Shown piece after piece: positions 9,659 through 20,075 of a stretch of 64,000 nt of DNA (position 1 is its first letter; every line of letters begins with the position of its first letter). This DNA comes from Albugo candida. Lineage: Eukaryota; Oomycota; Peronosporomycetes; Albuginales; Albuginaceae. The position numbers and the translations under genes are program-made. Under the pieces are notes generated by a model. It was given only the letters and a program-made list of their open reading frames with translations. It did not search any database and had not been told where the DNA came from. The stretch is taken from assembly GCA_905220665.1 (NCBI GenBank), contig CAJNAR010000155.1, positions 124,001 to 188,000 on the forward strand. The letters run 5' to 3'.

Positions 9659-11437
9659 TCAAAATCTCTCACTGGCAAAGTATATTCTCAGAATCACGTA
9701 CACGACCAGTAGACATACGACGTAGAGTATCATCAACGTTAAGGCACTTTTCGACATTGGTGTTTCTTCAGATTGATGATGTATTCCCGCGCTGACTTGT
9801 AAAACACCATTTTCGTTCATTTTGAAGGTAACCGGATGAAAAATACGTCCCGCTTTATCGATTTTCAAACTTGGAATCGGAAAATCAAAGCGACAAATGT
9901 GCTCATTTTCACGCGCAATCGAATTCTCACCCTCGTATACATCGACCGATATTCCTCGCTGATCGTCTTCAAAGGTCTGAAAATATTTTGTCACCTCGGC
10001 TGGAATTTGCGAATTTCTTGAAAGTATGATTTCCATTCGTCCATCGACTGTCTCAAGTCCCATCGATAGTGGTATTACATCCAACATCAGCACATCTTGG
10101 AGTGTTTTACGATCCATGCCGCTCAATACAGCAGCCTGAATGGCTGCACCTTCGCAAACGACTCGATCGGCGTTCACTGAGTCACAAAGCTCCTACAAAT
10201 CTCCATTTTAAGAAACAGGATCGACATTACGTCGTGCGCTACCTTTTTATCGAAAAATTCAGAAATGCTAGAGCGTAGCTTTGGAATCCGCGTCGATCCT
10301 CCGACCATAACGACCTCATCCACATCACACGGCTCAAGTGATGCGTCCTTGAGTACCTTTTCAATAGTTGAAATGCATCTACAACATCATCAAATCATTC
10401 CGATAATCAGTAAGTACCATTCTTTTGTACCTTTTCCATACTGAGTCGCAGATAGATTCAAATACATCTCGGCGCAAATTGTATTGAAGTAAACGTGTCG
10501 CAACTTTGAGCTCGACGGTCGCTTCCATTGAATCCGACAACTGAATTTTCGCTTCTTCGATAGATTGTTTCATAGCGGTCTGTTGATCGATCGTCAATTT
10601 GAGAATCCCTCGCTTTTCAAAAGAGCAAAGGATATGATGATAGATAATTTGATTTATATCTTCGCCTCCCAAATTCGTATCACCTCCGATAGCTACGACC
10701 TTGAACTTTCCTTCGTCAATTCGCATCAATGATACATCTAATGTACCACCTCCAAAATCAAACACAAGTACTTGTTTATGTCCGGCGATAAAAAGACCGT
10801 ACGCCATCGCAGCAGCAGTTGGCTCATTCATCAGACGAATTTTCCTGAATCCGGCCATACTAGCTGCACGTATGGTAGCCTTACGCTGGCCATCATTAAA
10901 GTGTGCAGGGACGGTCAGCACTACATTCTCAATTACTTTATGATCAAAGTAAGCTTCTGCCTTTGCTTTCAATTTGAGTAAAATGCAGGCAGCGACTTGT
11001 TCCGGCTCCACTATACTTTCATCATTTTTTTCGGTGATGATACAAATTCCAACATTCCCACGTTTCGTTGACACAATCTGATGCGTGGAGGACGACTGGA
11101 GGTATGAAATTCGGTCATTGGTGTACCTCTGCCCCATCAACCGCTTCACACATCGGATTGTGTTCTTGCAGGGTGGTGTCGCTTCCAATCGGACTGCTTC
11201 TTGTCCGACAGAAACGAGTGATACATCCGTCGGGTCATATCGAACTACGGATGGAAGGAGATGATATCGCTTCGTATCAAAGTCGTGTTTGAGGATTTTC
11301 ACGCGTGATTGATCTTTTAGCCATATACCGACACACGAATTTGTTGTCCCAAAATCGATGCCAATCGCAATTGAATCATCATCGAACTGATCAGCTCCTC
11401 TACCCCAACTATCATACTCATGCTCAGTATGATTCAT
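9659..11437 (-). CDS. Hsp70-family chaperone, short form with C-terminal membrane anchor
   Basis: Three exons on the minus strand: 11437-10431, 10378-10243, 10192-9659 (introns 52 and 50 nt, GT-AG), 558 residues. The ATPase domain is complete: [67 protein letters not shown]. The beta substrate-binding domain follows ([17 protein letters not shown] ... [14 protein letters not shown]). Normal Hsp70 proteins then have a helical lid of about 100 residues; here it is replaced by a short linker ([12 protein letters not shown]) and a hydrophobic stretch of about 20 residues ([16 protein letters not shown]) a few residues from the end. There is no N-terminal signal peptide, so this looks like a tail-anchored Hsp70 facing the cytosol (inference). 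The organelle cannot be predicted with certainty. Confidence 0.92.
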
Positions 11438-11946
11438 CGGCTCTTATGAGCGCATCTACCAACTAGGTGCGATCTCATTATCACCTGCACGCGTGTCTAA
11501 TGAATGTGTGTTGCTCGAGTTCTACGTGAATGGTTGATTCAGGGCTCAGTGATAGAGTGTACGCATGGACGGTCTATCAAATCGAATTACACAAAGCAGA
11601 GAGGTCTTCTTAGTCGCTTTGTTTGAGTGTCTACTGCTACCGAGGCAGTTGGGATACGAACGCGATGCACTTGAGTGATGCTGGCTATCTTAAAGCGATA
11701 TTGTTGGAAACATTATTCGGCTTTATGGGCAAGCAGGATGGATAGGTAGACGTAGAGGCTGCATAGGAGTGTTACTACACCGTACAAGTTGATAAAACAG
11801 CAATTTCAGAGGCCCGACAGTATCGTTTATTCAAATCTATAATCAGTTATTCAGTTGTTAGATTGCGGATTGTTAGTGCTCTATCAATGTGTTCCAGCGA
11901 ACAAAATGATTTGTTGTTCTATAAATTTCGCATCAAAAATGATGCG
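11438..11946. other. Intergenic, 509 nt
   Basis: Between the Hsp70 start and the POLR3K stop (both minus strand). No gene or repeat recognised. The Hsp70 promoter must lie here; no heat-shock element array (repeated nGAAn) was evident. Confidence 0.5.
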
Positions 11947-12375
11947 TTAATCGTTCCATTGCTTTTTGCATTGAACGCATTTGTAAAATGTGGTCGAAGG
12001 CTCATCAGCTGATCGAATTTGAATCTGCATAAAGTAAGCGTGGTTGTGCTCGCAATGTGGGCATCGAACTGCAGCGCATTCAGTATCTTGTGATCAGAAT
12101 AGAGAATGGGACACACACCTTCCGTTTGATCGACGTTATCCCATGCTTCATCTCCACCCAACACATCGTCTACCTGCTTCCGTTGCAACTGAACGTGTTT
12201 CTCAATGCGAGTTTCTATCTGATAGAGGTATGGACAAGTCTGGCAAAAGAATCGCATCCCTTCCGACTACAAAGAAGAACTTGAGCCGAACTCAATCACT
12301 GTCCGTTTCCAAAGAAAGCTTACAAACATTCGGCTCAACCAGCAGAAGATTTGCGCATGATGGACAGAAATGCAT
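11947..12375 (-). CDS. POLR3K: RNA polymerase III subunit RPC11/RPC10 (POLR3K)
   Basis: Three exons on the minus strand: 12375-12328, 12266-12119, 12068-11947; 105 residues (human 108). This small Pol III subunit acts in transcript cleavage, termination and reinitiation. The N-terminal zinc ribbon reads MHFCPSC ... CQTCPY; the linker has the family signature DDVLGGDEAWDNVDQT; the C-terminal TFIIS-like ribbon has CPHCEHNHAYFMQIQIRSAD and ends FYKCVQCKKQWND, including the conserved catalytic acidic pair (SADEPSTT). The intron 1 donor is ambiguous (GTTTGT at 12327 or GTAAGC at 12323); the first keeps frame with acceptor TAG and matches the family spacing. No stretch-out ORF covers the gene, so it is easily missed. 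Confidence 0.94.
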
Positions 12376-14108
12376 ACTAATCTTATTCCAATTCCTCGCT
12401 CTGTTGCTATTGTGTACAAATTGACCGCAGAGCTGATAGTAGTCGTAATTGGTTGGTTAAAAGTATGGGAAATCGTATGGTGCTAAGGTGAAGAGGATTA
12501 CAAGCGTTCAAAGTGCCCGCAGATCGAAAGTTCTGTATAGAACAACAGAGAACAGCTAAGCATGAAACAGGTCAAGATGATGAGGACATTACTGCTCGGT
12601 ACTGTTGGCAAAAGAAAATCGGTTGCTGCCGAAGGAAGCACCTGTATGTGCTTGATCGTTGTGGATGGTTGTGTAAACGCGCAATAGTTCCAAGAGCAGA
12701 ATCCTACGTCTCATTTATCGAACACATTTGCATGCAATGCAGCGTCTCATCCACAGCGAATCGAGGAGGACGGATAACGATTATGCAGCTAGGCCCACAC
12801 TTCCTCTTTGAGTCCAAGCAGACATCGATAATGACACCAAAGAGAGGAGTCCAACAAACTGATTCCAAGCCGCATTTCACTTCTCTGATATCCCCACTGT
12901 TTCTTTGCTGCATCGATGCAATGTCGTGTCATGCTTTGTATTATAAACAAATCGAAAATAATGCGCGATCGAGATAAAGCTTTACAGCCACATTACAATA
13001 ATGAGCCACTGTTTACCATACAATGGTGTAAGCTGTGTTTTCGTATTCATTTGCTGGCTCTATGCCAATTGTGTTCATCGGCTTCAGTATTCATCAATTT
13101 ATATTTCAACAAGTGAGAGTCGAGGATTCTCAGCCGATTCGAATTGCTACGTACGCACTTGCACACCAAGCGGCGCTTCAGCTTGATGTCCTACGACATT
13201 CAGCCGACAATGGTTGTGAAATAACGATCGTTTAGTTGGAAATGCTCACCAATCAGTCGTCACTGCTCTGCCAAGTGATTCAAGCAACATTTGCCCGAGA
13301 TGTCGTACCATCGCATGTATGTTACTAGCGACTTGATAGTGGCGTATGGGTTCCTTTTGCACGGAGCCGCTGTATTTGGGTGAGAAAACGCATGTTGTAA
13401 GCCGCAAGTTCTGCGCTTCTTAAAATCGGACAAGTGCGTGTGACTGCACTCTGTAAGCTATTTACGTACAGAAACATTCTCCTGAACGCGTCAGAGGCTC
13501 TACAACTCACTGAAATCTCACCGGAAAGCCCAGCTTTTACAAAACACTTCACTTTTGTATGCAAACCTTCGTTTACAATGATTCTGATCAGGTGGGTTCT
13601 ATGCATAAGATCCGACCTCTTCCAAGAAAGACGGATGTGATCTACCCTCCTGTTCGCGGATCCGATCCTTCTAGAATCGCTACATAGTATTTCCCATATA
13701 CTTTGTTACGAATAAACCAAGCAAATTTCGATTTGGCCAATCTGTGTGCTACTCTCCATCGAAACGTGTGTAAATGGCACCATCTGATATTTGTCATAGA
13801 GTCTAGTATCGGCCAGAGCCGTACCTTATCTATTTAGCAACATATTCTCCATATGCGAATCACAATCTGGGCAAAACATAAACAATAAACACGGTTAAAG
13901 AACATTCTAGCAGAAATCGAGAGAGACGGTGCGCATAATTCGTATAAAATCAGTAGAAAAAAAAGGCATTGAGCTCACACAGTCCCTCCGTAAGCGTGCA
14001 ATGTACAACTGTTCGTGCGACATTCAAACGTGCATTTGTTCTGGAACAAATTCATTTATAAATTAGCTTCCACTCGACACAAACCAATTCCACAACCAAC
14101 TTGCAACG
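12376..14108. other. Gene-poor stretch, 1.7 kb
   Basis: No gene can be supported. The longest open frames (plus strand 12513-12977, which begins with GTG; minus strand 13325-13606, ATG start, 93 codons) show no recognisable domain and no splice partners. The promoters of POLR3K (minus) and of the zinc-finger gene (plus) must lie at the two ends. It could hold decayed coding sequence or a fast-evolving small gene. Confidence 0.4.
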
Positions 14109-14864
14109 ATGAATTCACTACGCACTCACCTCTTTGATATTTCTACAACAGAATGCCGTCGACATTTGCCCAGTTTGGAGAAATCTCTCGAAGCGAATTT
14201 ATGTCCAGATGAAGTGATGACTCAGTCACCACGAGCAATCCACAAGCATATCAATCACAATCAGCTATCTCCTCGAGAGAAACTCCGATTGCCCTCGTTG
14301 CAATCTTTTATTGATCGAAGTAAGCTGTCACAGAATGCGCTTGATACAACTCCTTTATTGTCTCGAGGACGTGTTATGAGAAAACTTGGACAAACCAAAT
14401 GTTGCCTGAATGTACAAGCGCCATATTGGACAAGCGAAGAAGCTCCATATCAATTAGAAAACATTCTGCACAGCGTCACTCGCTTGCTCTTGAGAGATTC
14501 CAAGGTCTCATTAAGCACAAACAAGTCAAAACAGCAAAATCATTCCGTTCGATATTGTGCAATTATAGAATGCTCCAAACGTGCGAAAAGAGGCGGTTAT
14601 TGTATCGCTCATGGTGGTGGTTTGCGGTGCTCGAAAAACGAGTGTCAAAAACATGCCGTCACTCTTGGTCTATGTATTAGTCACGGAGGTGGTAAACGAT
14701 GTAATTTTACAGGCTGCATGAATGCATCACGCAAACATGGAGTATGCTGGAGTCATGGTGCAAAACGCTTATGTAAGCAGTCGGGGTGCACGAAAGGACC
14801 CAAAATCCGAGGATTGTGCTGGGCGCATGGAAAGCGTAGCGAGGAGGCTGCAACTACAGTCTGA
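14109..14864 (+). CDS. WRKY19-like CxxH zinc-finger repeat protein
   Basis: A 251-residue single-exon gene. The first ~150 residues are polar and probably disordered. The C-terminal 100 residues hold four tandem units of about 24 residues, each with Cys, Cys, Cys and His: CAIIECSKRAKRGGYCIAHG, CSKNECQKHAVTLGLCISHG, CNFTGCMNASRKHGVCWSHG and CKQSGCTKGPKIRGLCWAHG, linked by GGG(K/L)R or AKRL. This repeat is known from proteins annotated as WRKY19-like zinc fingers in plants and oomycetes; no WRKY domain is present. The molecular function is not established; nucleic acid binding is often assumed. ATG 14109 follows a short leader. Confidence 0.8.
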   Translation: MNSLRTHLFDISTTECRRHLPSLEKSLEANLCPDEVMTQSPRAIHKHINHNQLSPREKLRLPSLQSFIDRSKLSQNALDTTPLLSRGRVMRKLGQTKCCLNVQAPYWTSEEAPYQLENILHSVTRLLLRDSKVSLSTNKSKQQNHSVRYCAIIECSKRAKRGGYCIAHGGGLRCSKNECQKHAVTLGLCISHGGGKRCNFTGCMNASRKHGVCWSHGAKRLCKQSGCTKGPKIRGLCWAHGKRSEEAATTV

Positions 14865-15201
14865 TTCATTCCGACTTTACTCACACATTCATATCATCCA
14901 CTGGAGCCTAATAGCACATGGAACAGCACATCAGCAGTACTCACATACCTCTCCGTTTCCACTCAACATTGTAAATCAATGATGGATCCCTCAAATTAAT
15001 TTTTATAATAAATCTGTTTCTTCACTTTGAATTGCGCTGTCTTGAGTCGATGGAGACGTGTAACAGAGAGCCCAAGCCAATTGAAGACGAAAAGTCTTTC
15101 ATCGGCAAGGGTGTATAGTCCTGCACTGCTTTTGTGGTGTTGACGTTGTCGATAAAGGCAGTAGATATAGAACAGAGCTGCAAGTGGTATTATATTGATA
15201 C
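14865..15201. other. Intergenic, 337 nt, between convergent genes
   Basis: 3' regions of the zinc-finger gene (plus) and eL30 (minus). No further gene, repeat or clear polyadenylation element identified. Confidence 0.5.
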
Positions 15202-15886
15202 TTACTCTACGGTTCTCAAGATATCTGAGTCCCCAGCGTCCAAAATGCACATGCAAGAGACACGAAAGTATTTCCCGCAGGCTGTACCAAGCTCGTTGTT
15301 GGTTCCAGTGAAATGATGGACATTTGTTTTTGCAAGCATTGAATAATACTCAACTTCAGATTTACGAAGTGGCTGAATATTGGATGAAAGTAGAATCAAT
15401 TTGGCTACGACAGACAACCGATAAGCTTTCATCCGATGGAAAATCAATATCATTTCAGCGTACCCTTTCCACGACGAAGATGCTTGATCGTTTGCTTGTA
15501 TCCAAGGGCGACTTTACCACTTTTGATAACGAGCTGAAGGCGAGAATTAATGTTTTCCATAGCTTTCTTCTATTCATTCGTAATAGAAAAGAGTGTGAGC
15601 GGAAACAAAAGTGGCTATGTACTAATGTACGAGAAAGTTCAAGTGTGGAGACAACAATTGCCAATCAGTCTGCTTTTGTGATGCGATAGCGAGGAAGTTA
15701 ATTGTTATTGCTCTTTGAGATTGAGTATCGGACATCCCAAAACGGTGGCCACTTTGGAGTGCGTTGGGGATGTTTTACTGTCGCTCCTGCATTTTCTCAT
15801 CACATAAGAAAAGTATTCTCAGCGGCAGTGTCATCCTCCACTCTTGAAAAGCTCGTTGCTATTACCGTCTTCTTTGAGGCCACCAT
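15202..15886 (-). CDS. RPL30: 60S ribosomal protein eL30
   Basis: Three exons on the minus strand: 15886-15866 (21 nt), 15569-15464, 15404-15202; introns 296 and 59 nt; 109 residues. eL30 is a large-subunit ribosomal protein. The joined product starts [20 protein letters not shown] and contains [54 protein letters not shown] and ends [12 protein letters not shown], matching the family from end to end. The first exon codes for only seven residues, then a long intron, as is common in ribosomal protein genes. The protein stops like the yeast form (without the extra residues of human eL30); a GTAAGT directly at the stop is a possible but unneeded donor. Confidence 0.95.
15732..15773 (-). other. 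Stable hairpin inside eL30 intron 1
   Basis: Within the 296-nt first intron of eL30 the plus-strand bases 15732-15738 (acatccc) pair with 15767-15773 (gggatgt), 15741-15744 (aacg) with 15762-15765 (cgtt), and 15750-15753 (cact) with 15758-15761 (agtg), giving about 15 base pairs with small bulges. It could be an intronic RNA element or one arm of an intron-encoded snoRNA. Seen in sequence; function inferred. Confidence 0.4.
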
Positions 15887-16165
15887 ACTTGCTTGATTGT
15901 TTGCAGCTCTGAATTCAAATGGGACGTATGTTTATTTGCACCAATGGTTCTCCGCACCAATCATCGATAGCTGTACTTAAGCTTAATTTCTAATTTAATC
16001 AGTAAATACGCCTACTTTCTTGTAATTTAATCACGGTTTTATTCAAAAATGTAAGAGCGCATGTACAGCAGCCATTTCTGATTTGTATGCGTCAAAAGTG
16101 AGCTTCCCGTTCTTAGTAAGGTGATGGTAACTGAACGACCAAATAAATAATGGCGATGATGTTGA

Positions 16166-17740
16166 TTAAACTTCAAATGATTGACGACATGTTGGTGAGC
16201 CTGTGAAATCGCTCGCTAGATGCGACGATAAAGGTGTGTCAGTCGATGTCTGGACAATATGGTAATCTTGATTGTAAATACTGTTTTTTCTTGACAGTGT
16301 TTGAGTTTTGCTTCCAGTCGGTGTTTTTACCATTAGAAAAGTATCGGCGTCGTCGAATTGACCTTCCGTCAAAGCGCTGATGACTGAAAGATTCTCCTCA
16401 TACTTTCTCAAACCAAAAAACTTGAACTCTCTTTCGTCAATGTCTGAGCTTTTCTTTGATGTCAACGTTGTGCAGCTTTCAGTGTCCAAGCATGAAGATG
16501 TGCTAGAAAGCGGACTTAGTGGTCGTCTCATTTTTTTTGTCAATACTCCTTTGAAAAATGCTTCGCTTTTCTGCCAAGTTTCGCATGCTACAATCGTGTC
16601 TTGTGCTTCCTGATCAAGTAAGATAGATTCCATAGAGTCCATATCACTCTCATCTGTTACAAGTGACCGCCTGTCGGCTGCATATTGAGATGGACGACCA
16701 CCTCGGAGCTCAGAAATGCGATCCGATAGGGAAGGTGGTTCACCGGTCAGTTGTGTTTGAATTGCTGGAGTGAGTGGTTTTGAATTATATATTCCAACAG
16801 TATACGAGTCTCGTTTGGACATGAATGAAGCGTCGATGTCAATGTCGATAAAGTGTTGCAGTTCCTCAGTTCGAAGTCTCGTATTACTCACCATCGCTTG
16901 CTCGTTTCCATCGTAGTCAGCTTCAAACCCATTTTCTAGACCTAGCCGCGCGCATTCACACCTCCAGGCCTCATATGAAGCCGATGGGTCAGAATTCCTA
17001 CGGCTTGAATTTCGGTAATCATTTAAAGAGTGTCTTTTGGTCGCATTGTTGTACCGACTCACTCTTTCATCATCACACAATACTTCGGCATAATCTGGAC
17101 CAATACCGTCCGTCCAAAGTCCAGCAGGCTGTAGATCCCTCTCAGCTTTTCTCCATTCATGGTATGAGGTCGCACGTCTACCATTCAGATTCTGAACGTA
17201 TTTCTCGACTTGCTCACCTGAATTTTCAGACATTGGTAACGATTCTTGTTTCTTTTGGGTCGTTCCAATTGCACCGATACAGTTTTCTCCCCATTGTTGC
17301 TGCAGTAAGGCTGCTGTAGTTGGCGCCATTCGCGCAAACATGCGTTCCTTTTGCTTTTGAGAAGGATCACTTTCACCATGCGCTTGTGGTACTATCTCTT
17401 GAGAAACTGGATTCTTGGAGTAATTGTACGTTTCTCGTGTAGCATGGTACTGTGATTGATTCTGTGAGTATCGCTGATAATTACTAGAATCTTGCCTTTT
17501 CGTATTTTGTATCTGCGATCCGCGTTGGTTCTTCAGTCTCCTTTGCCGTTGCTGTTGCTCCCGTTGCTGTTGTACAATTTTGAAAGCTTCTTCCCTTCCT
17601 TTCCTTCGTGCGCGTTGCAAGCAAAAGCAGCAACAGCATAGCAGAAGAAGCGTGATGAAAATTCCCGCTGCAAGTAACGCCCACCAAGTTCCATCGCTCC
17701 ATCCAAAAGCACCGTTGAAAATCTCATCTCTCGTCTCCAT
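16166..17740 (-). CDS. Single-pass membrane protein of unknown function
   Basis: A 524-residue single-exon gene, ATG at 17740. Residues about 18-42 form one transmembrane segment (WWALLAAGIFITLLLL) running directly into a Cys cluster (CCCCFC) and a basic stretch (RARRKGR), so the long C-terminal part should be cytosolic; the Cys run suggests S-acylation (inference). Next comes a Gln/Arg-rich region (QQQREQQQRQRR), then a long polar region with many Ser, Asp and Glu residues. A repeated theme is visible: ATSYHEWRKAERD and SASYEAWRCECARLG look like two copies of one short motif. No enzyme domain is recognised. It might be an adaptor at the plasma membrane, but this is a guess. Confidence 0.75.
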   Translation of the reverse strand: METRDEIFNGAFGWSDGTWWALLAAGIFITLLLLCCCCFCLQRARRKGREEAFKIVQQQREQQQRQRRLKNQRGSQIQNTKRQDSSNYQRYSQNQSQYHATRETYNYSKNPVSQEIVPQAHGESDPSQKQKERMFARMAPTTAALLQQQWGENCIGAIGTTQKKQESLPMSENSGEQVEKYVQNLNGRRATSYHEWRKAERDLQPAGLWTDGIGPDYAEVLCDDERVSRYNNATKRHSLNDYRNSSRRNSDPSASYEAWRCECARLGLENGFEADYDGNEQAMVSNTRLRTEELQHFIDIDIDASFMSKRDSYTVGIYNSKPLTPAIQTQLTGEPPSLSDRISELRGGRPSQYAADRRSLVTDESDMDSMESILLDQEAQDTIVACETWQKSEAFFKGVLTKKMRRPLSPLSSTSSCLDTESCTTLTSKKSSDIDEREFKFFGLRKYEENLSVISALTEGQFDDADTFLMVKTPTGSKTQTLSRKNSIYNQDYHIVQTSTDTPLSSHLASDFTGSPTCRQSFEV

Positions 17741-20075
17741 TTCTATCGCTTAATTCTCGTTGTGTGTTGCAAGTTACTTTTTACAAAATGAAAGCAATTT
17801 CACAAAATCTCAGCGAATTTCCTTTCTCGTTGTAAATTTTCAGAGGAAACAAAGACTGCCACACACTCTCAGAGAGCGGACCTTTTCGCAACAAGGACAC
17901 AGTTCCGGAAATGCGTCCGTGAGCGAGTTTTTGAATAATGTGGTTTGGTTTCGGACAAGTTTTGTAGCCAATAGTACAAATAAGTTCGAAGAAAAGAAAT
18001 CTTTCTCACGGAGAAAAAATGTCAACGTGATAAAATATTAGGGAAATATTCGCCGCTGTCGCCTTCATTGCACACTGTTTTTGGTGTTTGGTTCATGTAG
18101 TAAAAACTTCAAAAGGACTGATCGAATGTTTTCAAAGTGGCGCTTTGGAAACGTGTTGATATGAGAGTTTGTGGGGGCTGATCAATTACTTTTTGATGCA
18201 CGATCTGACGGTTTCAGTTGCATGTTGCAAGTCTTTGGTAATTTTTTAATCAGGAAATTTTGGATGCGTGTTATGGCGATTCAGTTTTTTAACCAATCAA
18301 TGTTAGCAGATTTATTTAAGCAGCTTGTGAACAAAAGATATGTTCGCGAGATCCAGGCATTGATAACTAAGAAGACAAAGTTGCATATTGCTACTGCTAG
18401 CGTCATAACTTCCGTACTTATGACGTCTTACCTAGCGTTATATTGTGATTTTCTGTTTACGATATCGATTGAGAAAAGTATGTGACCTTAAGGGTTCAAA
18501 CTCGTTGTGTCTCGTATAACCCAATCGCAGACATTGTAAAAAGGATAATCCTGCATAGTAATTTCTCAGCAATTGCTTTCATGATTGATGTATCTAGTGT
18601 GAACAAAGCGATGTTGTTTCCCTTACACCTCCACTGTTTGCTTGTATTAGATAGGGTTTCTCTTCTACTAATCGAACTGATGTACACATGCGACAGTCGA
18701 ATTGTATTTGCAGCCAGGGACTAGTTGCAAGTTGAAATTTCACTATGAGCAGTCATTAAAGCAAAACATTCGACTTCTTTTGTGTGCATAGTCGATTCGG
18801 ACTTTACAGGAGCTCGCTGAGACACTACACCGCTAGGATTCTGATGCTGTTAAAACCGTACATTCAGTTAAATGGTCACAGAATGTCTTAATTTGGCTTT
18901 TCAAGTCTTGCAGGTGGGACGTGATTGGATATAATCTTGCACAGTATCAGGAAGCGATTATTTGAGCAGCAAACTTCACGTTATTCCCGCATCAATACTA
19001 AGGGAATTTGAACTCACGACCCTGAGTCGCATCTATTCCAGGCACGCCAGCTATCAGATATCAAGCACACATCAAATATGATGGTTTCTATCGGGTCGAC
19101 ATGACACAGTTTGATTTATTTCTGGTAAGTGGTTTTCCTTAAAATTTGCTTCTCGCTCGTATCGCGCGACATTTTTGAGATTGAAATCGATTTTCATTTG
19201 GGTGGTCGTCTAAATAGAAGTAAATCGATGAACAGAAATGATCTTAATTATAAGCCATGCGGATGTTGGTGCGCTGGCCAGATTCAAATGAACTTGGCTG
19301 TGCATGTAGTGCCGGACTTTTCACGTGAAGTCGTGGTATGGCAACTGCATGAAGCTTACGAAAGATCTCGGGCATCTATTTGCAGTATTCTACTCAAAAC
19401 TCACGTTTAAATGGACCGATCGACATATCGAGGTAGTTTGTCGTTTTTTCGTGGATTTCTTCACTCAATGCGACAATATCCTTATTCTAGAGACTTCACT
19501 TTTGCTTGTGGCCTAAATGTGTTCAGCAAGGAACCCAATCTCAGCACATCTAGATCGCTCGCAGTTGTACATCCGAAGCATCGATGTTTCTGTTAACACC
19601 AAGCTTATCGTTACAATCAGGACAATCTTAACAGCAATCACACGCAACAAACGGCAGTCTTAACAACGATAGGAAGTCAAGTACGCACGTGTACTGTAAA
19701 ATTGCAGCTGACGATTCTTCCATAAACCATTCGATTTTTTTATTCAAAGTGTAAGAATATTTCGCATAAAATCACGATCATGTATGTCGTTCGAAAAAGC
19801 GATAAGCGCAATATAGAAGACCCGTCAGGATACCTGACAACCTGAGTCTTTATTTCCTACGCATCGGTCAAGATCCGATTATAGGCAAACCGGTGCATTC
19901 TATCGATTCTTGTAGTGCCAAACCTTCAACAGCTTCATTATTATATATTACGGTTATGGGCGTAATGTGCAGATAACTAAATGCAAAACAAGTAACCTCG
20001 TGGCAGTCTTTAAACATTATTTACCTAAAACGCTTATATACCCTTCAGCTTGCAATAAAACGGTGAAGTTCATAC
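17741..20075. other. Gene-poor stretch, 2.3 kb
   Basis: No convincing coding region. Open frames at 18171-18485, 18482-18724 and 19129-19410 (plus strand) are short, begin mostly without a good ATG, and show no known domain. A tRNA-like fragment lies near 18996-19056 (listed separately). The 5' flank of the one-TM protein (minus) lies at the left end. It could contain decayed mobile-element sequence, but no terminal repeats or reverse-transcriptase motifs were recognised. Confidence 0.4.
18996..19056 (-). repeat. tRNA-like / possible SINE remnant with a Pol III B-box-like motif
   Basis: Read on the minus strand, the segment has an A-box-like TAGCTGGCGTGCCTGG followed about 30 nt later by GAGTTCAAATTCC, close to the Pol III B-box consensus GGTTCRANTCC. 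The T-arm stem is not complementary, so it is not an intact tRNA. A decayed tRNA or tRNA-derived SINE head are the main options. Confidence 0.3.

Noticed and set aside
12513..12977. 154-codon plus-strand frame in a gene-poor stretch
   Set aside because: Starts with GTG, composition is not protein-like, and no domain or splice partner could be found.
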